Part shown: positions 1 through 5,602 of the stretch, one piece after another | How positions within the stretch are numbered: the first letter of the stretch is position 1 | How the letters are laid out: every line of letters begins with the position of its first letter | Assembly (NCBI GenBank): GCA_050741915.1 | Contig: JBOGEX010000118.1 | Location: forward strand, 1 to 7,666 | Direction: 5' to 3' | Origin: JACCTH01 sp050741915 | GTDB taxonomy: Bacteria > Actinomycetota > Acidimicrobiia > Spongiisociales > ZC4RG35 | DNA: 7,666 bases | Notes under the pieces: generated by a model | Seen by the model: only the letters and a program-made list of their open reading frames with translations | Told to the model about the DNA's origin: nothing | The model's database searches: none | Program-made: the position numbers and the translations under genes

Positions 1-770
1 TGACGAAGGTTGCCCCCTTTAACGACCTTGCCGCGGTCGAAGAGATATTCGACGAGAACCCTGGAGCCGTGGCCGGAGTCATCCTCGAACCGGTCCTGAT
101 GAACTGTGGCATCGTCCCGCCAGCGGAAGGCTTCTTGTCAGGCCTGCGTGAGCTCACCAATCGACATGAAGCCCTTCTCGTCTTCGACGAGGTCAAGACT
201 GGTTTGACGATTGGTCGGGGCGGGGCCACCGTGCGGTTCGGAGTCACGCCCGACATCGTCTGTCTGGCCAAAGCACTCGGTGGAGGGATGCCGGTTTCCG
301 CCATTGGGGGGTCCGCAGAGGTGATGGGGATGATCGCTGACGGTCGGTACGAGCAAGTGGGCACTTTCAACGGCAATCCATTGGGGATGGCCGCGGCCAA
401 AGCGATGCTGACCGAGGTTCTCGTCCCGGCCACCTACGAGAGCCTGGCCGCCACCACCGCCCGCATGGGCGACGGGGCCCGGTCGCTCATCGAGGAGTAC
501 GAGCTCCCGGCATATGTCTCGGACCTGGGAGCCAAGGGCTCTCTCACCTATTCGACGACCCCTATCACCAACTACCGGCAGTTCCTCAAGGTTGATGGGC
601 GCTACTCGCTTGCGGCTTGGCTTGTGCAATTCAACCGCGGCATCTTTCTGCCCCCCTGGACCAAAGGGGAACAGTGGTTGGTCTCCACCCAACACGGTCC
701 TCAGGACGTGGACCTCTACCTCGAAACTCTCGAGGAGTTCGCCCGCTTGCTGCACGGCAAGGGGGTTTAG
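1..770 (+). CDS. Class III PLP-dependent aminotransferase, GSA-aminomutase-like (5'-partial)
   Basis: This is the C-terminal 255 residues of a fold-type I PLP enzyme; the reading frame is open from nucleotide 3, and the family is usually about 430 residues, so roughly the first 40% is outside the window. Visible landmarks are FDEVKTG, whose Asp (nt 186-188) should contact the PLP ring nitrogen, then CLAKALGGGMPVSAIGG, whose Lys (nt 270-272) should form the Schiff base with PLP, then GTFNGNPLGMAA, the PLP-phosphate/dimer loop. The C-terminal small domain ends in a GIFLPP...STQHGPQDVD segment, which resembles glutamate-1-semialdehyde aminomutases and related aminotransferases. A true hemL role in tetrapyrrole synthesis is possible, but the neighbours (a polyamine-type importer and an acyl-CoA synthetase) favour a catabolic aminotransferase acting on an amine or omega-amino acid. 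The substrate cannot be read from the sequence. The gene runs into the ATPase gene after 10 nt, suggesting co-transcription. The family call is firm and the substrate is inferred. Confidence 0.92.
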   Translation, partial: TKVAPFNDLAAVEEIFDENPGAVAGVILEPVLMNCGIVPPAEGFLSGLRELTNRHEALLVFDEVKTGLTIGRGGATVRFGVTPDIVCLAKALGGGMPVSAIGGSAEVMGMIADGRYEQVGTFNGNPLGMAAAKAMLTEVLVPATYESLAATTARMGDGARSLIEEYELPAYVSDLGAKGSLTYSTTPITNYRQFLKVDGRYSLAAWLVQFNRGIFLPPWTKGEQWLVSTQHGPQDVDLYLETLEEFARLLHGKGV

Positions 771-780
771 GCTCACCGCC

Positions 781-1845
781 ATGGCAGGTGGCGCCGTCCA
801 ACTGGTCGACCTTCACAAGCGCTTTGGCGACCATCGGGCCGTCGACCACATCAATCTCAGCATCAAGGCCGGAGAGTTCTTCTCCCTCCTCGGCCCCTCA
901 GGCGGCGGAAAGACCACCACCCTCCGCTTGATCGCGGGCTTCGAACGGCCCGATGGCGGCCAGGTTCTCATCGACGGGAAGAACATGGCCGACACGCCTC
1001 CCCACCGCCGACCAGTCAATACCGTCTTCCAGTCGTACGCGCTGTTTCCTCATCTGAGCGTTGAGGAGAACGTGGCCTTTGGGCTCCGGTATCAGAACAC
1101 CCACAAGGAAGAAGTCAGCCGTCGGGTGGAAGCGGCCCTGGAAAGGGTACAGATGAATGGTTTTCAGCGGCGTCAACCGCATCATCTCTCCGGCGGTCAA
1201 CAGCAAAGGGTGGCGCTCGCCCGGTCTTTGATCCTCAACCCCTCAGTGCTCCTCCTCGACGAGCCGCTGGGCGCCCTCGATGCCAAGCTGCGCCGAGCCC
1301 TCCAGGTCGAGTTGAAGGCGCTGCAAGAAGATGTCGGCATCACCTTCGTGTACGTCACCCACGACCAGGAAGAAGCGTTGACCATGTCGGACCGATTGGC
1401 GGTGTTATCGGAAGGAAAGATCGAGCAGCTTGGGACCCCGGCTGCGGTATATGAGGAGCCGGCCAGCCCCTACGTGGCTGACTTCCTCGGCCTTTCCAAT
1501 CTCATGACCGGCGAGCTTGTCGCTCATGGAGGAGAGGACATGATGGCCAGCGTCGGTTCGCATCAGTTGAGTGTCCGCGGCAACGGCGTCGCTCCAGGCC
1601 CGGTCAAGCTCTGCATCCGACCCGAGCGGGTGCTGCTCGATCAGCCTTGCGACAACCTGTTGGATGGAACCATCGACCGTATCGTTTACATGGGCTCAAT
1701 GCTGCACGTTCTGGTCTCTGTCGATCATCTCGGAGAGATCCAGGCCATGGTTCCCAATACCGGTCAGAGTCATCTGACCCGCGGCCAGAATGTACGAGTG
1801 GGGTTGCCGGCCGACTCTCTCCGCCTGCTCGAGACCGTCCCCTAG
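781..1845 (+). CDS. potA: ABC transporter ATP-binding protein, PotA-type (spermidine/putrescine import)
   Basis: A 354-residue cytoplasmic ATPase that should power a polyamine-type importer. All ABC motifs are present: Walker A GPSGGGKTT (residues 38-46), Q-loop FQSYALFPH (Q84), signature LSGGQQQR (136-143), Walker B VLLLDEP (156-162), D-loop GALDAK (164-169) and H-loop VTHDQEEA (H194). A C-terminal TOBE-type domain (about 275-352) contains the IRPER segment typical of PotA/FbpC/UgpC ATPases, and total length fits PotA. The reading frame is open for another 89 codons upstream inside the aminotransferase gene. I chose the ATG at 781 because homology starts there (VQLVDLHKRFG); an AAGGGGG stretch at 759-765 may serve as a ribosome site, though its 15-nt spacing is long. 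The partner permeases and binding protein are on the opposite strand, converging from the right, and the stop overlaps the potC stop. CysA/FbpC-like specificity is the alternative; the neighbours support PotA. Confidence 0.95.
   Translation: MAGGAVQLVDLHKRFGDHRAVDHINLSIKAGEFFSLLGPSGGGKTTTLRLIAGFERPDGGQVLIDGKNMADTPPHRRPVNTVFQSYALFPHLSVEENVAFGLRYQNTHKEEVSRRVEAALERVQMNGFQRRQPHHLSGGQQQRVALARSLILNPSVLLLDEPLGALDAKLRRALQVELKALQEDVGITFVYVTHDQEEALTMSDRLAVLSEGKIEQLGTPAAVYEEPASPYVADFLGLSNLMTGELVAHGGEDMMASVGSHQLSVRGNGVAPGPVKLCIRPERVLLDQPCDNLLDGTIDRIVYMGSMLHVLVSVDHLGEIQAMVPNTGQSHLTRGQNVRVGLPADSLRLLETVP
1842..1845. other. Shared CTAG: overlapping stop codons of convergent potA and potC
   Basis: The four bases CTAG are palindromic. 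Read on the plus strand, bases 1843-1845 are the TAG stop of the ATPase gene. Read on the minus strand, bases 1842-1844 give the TAG stop of the second permease gene. The two genes therefore overlap by four bases tail to tail with no intergenic space, so any transcription terminator for either gene must lie inside the other gene. Confidence 0.95.
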
Positions 1846-2675
1846 ACGTCGAGGCGGCTCATGGCCGCCACCGCCGAGCCGCCGTCGCGGCTGTATCGGC
1901 GCATCACCAGGCCGGCGATAGTAACGGCGAGAACGGTGACAACCAGCATGATCGTCGCTAGGGCGTTCAACGATGGAGGCGGTGCGAGCCGCGCCCCCGA
2001 ATAGAGGCGGACCGGGATAGTCACCGTCGATGCCCCGCCGGCCAGGAACTGGCTGATCACGAAATCATCGATGGAAATGGCGAAGACGATGGCGAACGAG
2101 GCGAAGATCGCCGGCGCCAGCATGGGAAGAAGGACGCGACGGAGAGCCTGCGCAGGTGACGCGCCCAGGTCCATCGCCGCTTCCTCGTAATCGCGCCCGA
2201 TAGCAAACAGTCGCCCGCGGACAATGATGACGACGAAGGAAATCGAAAAGGTGACATGACCCAACACCTGGGCCATGGTCCCGATTTGGACGAAGTCATA
2301 CAGATTGGTGAAGACCAGGAAGAGCGCTACCCCCATCACGATCTCCGGTGTCACCAGCGGGATCAGCATGAGGGCGTTCCCTGTCCGAGCGCCTCTCCCT
2401 TTCCAGCGAGCGAGGCCGAGGGCGAGAGCGACTCCCAGGGGTGTCGCCACCAGCATCGTCAATGCCGCCAGTCGCAGGCTCTGGGCGAGAGCCAGCCGCA
2501 GGCTCTCGTCCGATGCCACCGAGGCTGGATCGCCCACGTACCAGCGGGTCGAGAATCCCTGCCATGAGCTTCGGGAACGGCCGGCATTGAACGAAAATTG
2601 GACGGCGACCAGGACGGGCAGGATCGACCAGGCCACATAGGCCACGGTGATGAGGCGCAGGAGCCGAGACTTCAC
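1842..2675 (-). CDS. potC: ABC transporter permease, PotC-type (second membrane subunit)
   Basis: A 277-residue integral membrane protein of the binding-protein-dependent permease family, with about six hydrophobic segments (about residues 8-27, 66-89, 101-124, 136-152, 184-202 and 236-258). The cytoplasmic EAA loop that docks on the ATPase is clear: EEAAMDLGASPAQALRRVLLP (164-184), followed by a SIDDFVISQF segment (201-210) typical of PotC/PotI. The start is GTG at 2675, the first codon from which the protein matches PotC (KSRLLRL then the first membrane helix). It overlaps the potB stop as GTGA (2672-2675), and a GAGG ribosome site sits 7 nt upstream (2683-2686), so translational coupling to potB is likely. 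The frame stays open upstream to about 3800, but that stretch lies inside potB in another frame and is not real. Length and topology are normal. Polyamine specificity comes from context. Confidence 0.94.
   Translation of the reverse strand: MKSRLLRLITVAYVAWSILPVLVAVQFSFNAGRSRSSWQGFSTRWYVGDPASVASDESLRLALAQSLRLAALTMLVATPLGVALALGLARWKGRGARTGNALMLIPLVTPEIVMGVALFLVFTNLYDFVQIGTMAQVLGHVTFSISFVVIIVRGRLFAIGRDYEEAAMDLGASPAQALRRVLLPMLAPAIFASFAIVFAISIDDFVISQFLAGGASTVTIPVRLYSGARLAPPPSLNALATIMLVVTVLAVTIAGLVMRRYSRDGGSAVAAMSRLDV
1853..1883 (+). terminator. GC-rich inverted repeat just past potA, possible U-less stem-loop terminator
   Basis: GGCGGCTC at 1853-1860 is perfectly complementary to GAGCCGCC at 1876-1883, with a 15-nt loop. 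A competing 6-bp stem (GGCGGC 1853-1858 with GCCGCC 1864-1869, loop TCATG) shares the left arm. The repeat begins 8 nt after the ATPase stop and lies within the C-terminal codons of potC on the other strand. No T-run follows, so it is not a classic intrinsic terminator. It could act as a U-less terminator or as a 3'-end stabilising stem for the plus-strand transcript. It could also be a by-product of Ala/Gly/Arg-rich coding in GC-rich DNA. Confidence 0.3.
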
Positions 2676-3595
2676 GGCCGGGCCTCGCGCGCTGCCCGAG
2701 AAACGTTGTAGAGGTAGTAGATCATCAGCACCGCCACAGCCGCCATCAGTACCAAAGTGAGGGCGGCACCTTGGCGGCCCTGGCTCGACGTCTGGTTGAG
2801 GAGGAGGTCGATCTGATTGCCGATGAGCCGAGTTCGAGGTGATCCCGACAAAAGGTTCGGCGTGTAGTAGTCGCCGAACATGGGAAGCATGACGATCACC
2901 AAGCCAGCCAGGATTCCCTGCTTGGAGAGGGGGAGGGTGACCCGGAAGAAGGCGGAGCCGGCCCCGGCGCCGAGGTCGCGCGCGGCTTCCAGCACCTGGT
3001 TGTCGATCCGGTCGAGGGCGGCATAGAGGGGGAGGATGAAGAAAGGGAGATAGCCGTACGTGAGGCCCAGGATCACCGTGCTGGCACGGCCTCCCAGCCA
3101 GTTTTGGGCGGAGATACCGACGGTTTCGAAGGCCTGGTTGATCATGCCGTCGTTGCTCAAGAGGTTGACCCAGGCGAGCATCCTCATCAAGTAGTTGATC
3201 CAAAAGGGAGCGAGGATGAGCAGCAGGTAAAGGTTCTTGCGCGGTCCCGCTCGACGCGCCACAAAATACGCCACCGGGTAGCCAATAAGCACGCAAAGAA
3301 ACGAGGCGACGACGACATAGCCGATCGTTCTCAGGGCGATGGTGCCGAGTTGACCCGAGAAGACATCCCCGAGCACCTCGCCCAACGGACCGGTGTCCCA
3401 TCGGAGCGGGTTCCACTCCGGCTGCGGACGCAGGAAGATAGGATCGAGCCGCCCCATCGCCACTGCCAGGATGGCATAGAACGGAACCAGGAAGAGCAGG
3501 ACCAGCCAAATCAAGCCTGGGCCTGCCATCGCCCTCCAGACCCAATCGGCCAGACCGACGCCTTCGGATTCGGACCGCTGTAGATTGGATGGCAT
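2672..3595 (-). CDS. potB: ABC transporter permease, PotB-type (first membrane subunit)
   Basis: A 307-residue membrane permease that pairs with the PotC-type subunit to form the translocation channel. Hydrophobic segments occur at about residues 27-47, 88-107, 121-138 (LLLILAPFWINYLMRMLAW), 172-194, 229-241 and 279-296. The EAA loop reads EAARDLGAGAGSAFFRVTLP (about 203-222), and the following MLPMFGDYYTP is characteristic of PotB/PotH. I chose the ATG at 3595, which leaves 8 nt after the potD stop and starts just before the first cytoplasmic stretch. A GTG at 3643 would add 16 residues and overlap potD by 40 nt; it has a GGAAG sequence 4 nt upstream, so it is a real alternative. The 3' end overlaps potC by 4 nt (GTGA). 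It lies in the middle of the potD-potB-potC operon. Confidence 0.94.
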   Translation of the reverse strand: MPSNLQRSESEGVGLADWVWRAMAGPGLIWLVLLFLVPFYAILAVAMGRLDPIFLRPQPEWNPLRWDTGPLGEVLGDVFSGQLGTIALRTIGYVVVASFLCVLIGYPVAYFVARRAGPRKNLYLLLILAPFWINYLMRMLAWVNLLSNDGMINQAFETVGISAQNWLGGRASTVILGLTYGYLPFFILPLYAALDRIDNQVLEAARDLGAGAGSAFFRVTLPLSKQGILAGLVIVMLPMFGDYYTPNLLSGSPRTRLIGNQIDLLLNQTSSQGRQGAALTLVLMAAVAVLMIYYLYNVSRAAREARP

Positions 3596-3603
3596 TCGGC
3601 CGC

Positions 3604-4884
3604 TCAGGCGCTCGACTGCACGCGGTTCCAGTTCTCCAGCCACAGCGCTTCCGTCTCCGGTGCCAGCTGCGTCGGCACGATGGCGTTCTGGCTGGCGAAG
3701 TCCTCACTCGTGACGGCCACTGCCGCCAGGTTGGGCGGAATCCACTCGTCCGCCACCAAAGTTTCGGGGTCGAGCCCGTTTTGTGGTGGTTGATATCCAA
3801 GCCAGGCGAAGTTCTCGAGGGAGTTGGCCTCGTCGAGCATCCAGTTGAGGAAGTTGTGGGCCAGGACCGGGTGTTCGGCTCCCCGCACGACGCTCATCGT
3901 GTCATTGGCCACCAGACCCTTGACGGTCGAGCCGCTCGAACGCGCCGGCCACGAGTATCCGAGCACCCCGGGATCACCGCCTTCGGGGAAGTAGTACTGG
4001 GCGTTGACCATGTCTCCCGACCACGCAAGGTGGAGGCCGAAGCGCTGTTCCGGAATCCCGGTATAGGCGCCGTCGATCCCATAGCGGATGTTCATGAGAT
4101 CGACCAGCTCGATCAGTGAGTCGGCGGCGGCCGCTACCTCCTCGGCGGTAGCCTCCCGTGGCTCGGCGATTCCGTTGCGAAACATCGCCATCTGCATGGT
4201 TTCGCGAAAATCGTCGTAGAGCCCGGTGATGTCGCGGTACTTCGAGTTCCAGAAGACATCCCAGGGATTGGGCGTTCCGTCAATGTCCTCCGCGTCAACC
4301 ATGTCGCTCCGCCAGCCGATCCCGGTCTGATAGACCACGTATGGAACTGTGTACGCCGAGCCCTGGTCATAAAACGGATCGACGAGCATGGGCCAGACGT
4401 ATTGCTCGAGGTTGGGTACGTAATCATGGTTAAGGGGCTGAATCAGTTTCCCTGCCACGGCCTTTCCGATTGATTCACCAGCCGGGAACCAAACGTCGAA
4501 GTTGAGCTCACCGGATAAAAGCTTTCCAAAGGCCTCTTCTTCGTTGTAGAAGATGGTGATCTCGATCGGTGCCCCCAATGCCTCCTCGGCCAACGGAATC
4601 ACGTCCGGATTGATGTAGTCGGCCCAGTTGTAGATCCGGAGGGGTCCGGATTCGGTGGCCAACCCCGAGTCGATCATCGGATTGTCGTCGAACAGCGGCT
4701 GGGCGGCGGGACTGGCGGGAGTTCCAATCACGATCTCGGAGGCCGCCGACCCCTCCCCGCCTCCGCAGGCGGCGAGTATGGAGGAGATCGTCGGAAGGCT
4801 GAGGCCGAGCGCGGCCGAGCTCCGCAGGAATTCGCGACGGGAAAGTAGGCCCCGCCTCCGGTTCTGCCGCGGATGGAACGTCAT
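3604..4884 (-). CDS. potD: Polyamine ABC transporter substrate-binding lipoprotein, PotD/PotF-like, Tat-type signal
   Basis: A 426-residue extracytoplasmic binding protein that should capture the amine and deliver it to the permeases. The N-terminus has a twin-arginine motif, SRREFL (15-20), a hydrophobic stretch, then the lipobox LAAC (37-40), so it is probably exported folded and anchored through lipidated Cys40. A Gly/Ser/Ala-rich linker (41-80) precedes the mature domain. The mature domain opens with PLRIYNWADYINPDVI (81-96), the hallmark of PotD/PotF proteins; W87 and Y90 match the aromatic ligand-box positions. LAWSGD (287-291 region, with W288 and D291 spaced like the Trp/Asp pair of PotF) and NFLNWMLD (344-351) are also family-like. 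ATG at 4884 is well supported: GGAGGT lies 6 nt upstream (4891-4896). It is the first gene of the minus-strand operon and divergent from the TetR gene. The exact ligand (putrescine, spermidine or another amine) is not determined by sequence alone. Confidence 0.95.
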   Translation of the reverse strand: MTFHPRQNRRRGLLSRREFLRSSAALGLSLPTISSILAACGGGEGSAASEIVIGTPASPAAQPLFDDNPMIDSGLATESGPLRIYNWADYINPDVIPLAEEALGAPIEITIFYNEEEAFGKLLSGELNFDVWFPAGESIGKAVAGKLIQPLNHDYVPNLEQYVWPMLVDPFYDQGSAYTVPYVVYQTGIGWRSDMVDAEDIDGTPNPWDVFWNSKYRDITGLYDDFRETMQMAMFRNGIAEPREATAEEVAAAADSLIELVDLMNIRYGIDGAYTGIPEQRFGLHLAWSGDMVNAQYYFPEGGDPGVLGYSWPARSSGSTVKGLVANDTMSVVRGAEHPVLAHNFLNWMLDEANSLENFAWLGYQPPQNGLDPETLVADEWIPPNLAAVAVTSEDFASQNAIVPTQLAPETEALWLENWNRVQSSA

Positions 4885-4978
4885 CTATCTACCTCCGTGT
4901 AGTCGACGCGCGCACGATACTCCTAGAGTCCCTCGCCGGCTTCGGGGCTCGTTCGGAGCGGGCCTACCATCGCGGTTT
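4885..4978. promoter_or_regulatory. Divergent control region between potD and the TetR gene
   Basis: This 94-bp gap must hold the promoters of both divergent genes. On the minus strand, TATCGT (4919-4914) fits an actinobacterial TAnnnT -10 element. It would give a leader of roughly 20 nt containing the GGAGGT ribosome site (4891-4896) of potD. On the plus strand, TACCAT (4965-4970) is a similar -10 candidate for the TetR gene. No good -35 hexamer is visible for either. Both -10 calls rest on short degenerate matches. Confidence 0.45.
4926..4950. promoter_or_regulatory. Candidate TetR operator (imperfect dyad)
   Basis: GAGTCCC (4926-4932) and GGGGCTC (4944-4950) form an inverted repeat with 6 of 7 matching pairs around an 11-nt centre. 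It lies between the two candidate -10 elements and overlaps the expected -35 zone of potD. A shorter neighbouring dyad, GCTC-N5-GAGC (4947-4959), shares its right arm. The position suits autoregulation and repression of potD by the adjacent TetR protein. Such short arms can occur by chance in GC-rich DNA. Confidence 0.28.
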
Positions 4979-5593
4979 GTGGCCAGGCCCCGGATAACCG
5001 AAGAACGCCGCCGCCAGATCCTGGAAGCAGCGGCCGCCGTGATCGCCGAGCGGGGAGTGTGTGACGCCCGCGTCTCAGATATCGCTCGCCGCATCGGGGC
5101 CAGCGCCGGCCTTATTCTTTACTACTTCCCCTCCAAGGACACCCTCCTGGCCGAGGCCCTGGCCTATCGAGACCAGCAGTTCTTCGACGGCGTCGCCGAG
5201 GGGCTGACCGAGGGAGAAACACCGACCCAGCGACTCCTGGAGTTGATCGACTCCAGTTGTCCACCTGAACATCCCCTCGAAGCCGATAGCGAGTGGCTCT
5301 TGTGGCTCGACACCTGGACCAGATCGCGACACGACGAAACTCTGGCGGCAACTCGCGCCCGGATGGACAAACTCTTTCGGAAGGCGATCTCAGACATCGT
5401 TCGGCAAGGGGTTGAGGAGGGTGATTTCCGCCCGGTTGATCCCCGACTCTTCGCCATCCATCTGGCGGCGTTGATCGACGGGCTTGCCATCCAGGTGTTG
5501 CTCGATGACCCGGCGGTGAACGCGGCCCAGATGAGGGGTATCTGCCGCAACCACGTTCGGGAAACGCTCGAGGTCGGCGTCAAGACCGGCTAA
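4979..5593 (+). CDS. TetR/AcrR-family transcriptional regulator (BetI-like C-terminal domain)
   Basis: A 204-residue, probably dimeric DNA-binding repressor. The N-terminal TetR domain is clear: RITEERRRQILEAAAAVIAE forms helix 1 (about 5-24) and VSDIARRIGASAGLILYYFPSKDTLL (about 32-57) contains the helix-turn-helix and the usual YYFPSK ending. The remainder, with SEWLLWLDTWTRSRHDE (about 104-120) and a long helical ligand/dimer domain, resembles the BetI-type C-terminal domain (TetR_C_6). The start is GTG at 4979: the frame is open far upstream, but that region is potD antisense and contains no better start. There is no good Shine-Dalgarno sequence, and a TACCAT element lies 8 nt upstream, so the mRNA may be leaderless. 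It is divergent from potD and 9 nt before the acyl-CoA synthetase gene, so it probably regulates one or both, with an amine or a catabolite (perhaps a CoA ester) as inducer. The effector is not known. Confidence 0.92.
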   Translation: MARPRITEERRRQILEAAAAVIAERGVCDARVSDIARRIGASAGLILYYFPSKDTLLAEALAYRDQQFFDGVAEGLTEGETPTQRLLELIDSSCPPEHPLEADSEWLLWLDTWTRSRHDETLAATRARMDKLFRKAISDIVRQGVEEGDFRPVDPRLFAIHLAALIDGLAIQVLLDDPAVNAAQMRGICRNHVRETLEVGVKTG

Positions 5594-5602
5594 CCCTCGT
5601 CG

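Noticed and set aside
514..780. In-frame 89-codon extension upstream of the ATPase ATG
   Set aside because: It lies wholly inside the aminotransferase gene (through its stop and the 10-nt gap), reads as low-complexity Arg/Ser/Pro sequence, and ABC homology begins only after 781.
138..782. Long open frame (214 codons) on the minus strand opposite the aminotransferase
   Set aside because: The plus-strand frame has clear PLP-enzyme motifs; the antisense frame has no recognisable domain and arises from GC-rich codon bias.
3104..3583. 159-codon plus-strand frame opposite potB (also frames at 2256-2640)
   Set aside because: Composition is Gln/Asp/His-rich with no domain, as expected for the antisense of hydrophobic permease genes.
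2676..3800. In-frame upstream extension of potC, giving a 652-codon frame on the minus strand
   Set aside because: It overlaps potB and the end of potD in another frame, is Pro/Arg-rich without membrane segments, and the GTG at 2675 fits PotC exactly. It is not a fusion.
4655..4978. Upstream extension of the TetR frame
   Set aside because: It runs antisense through the potD signal-peptide region and the intergenic gap; no start codon with a ribosome site precedes GTG 4979, and TetR homology starts just after it.
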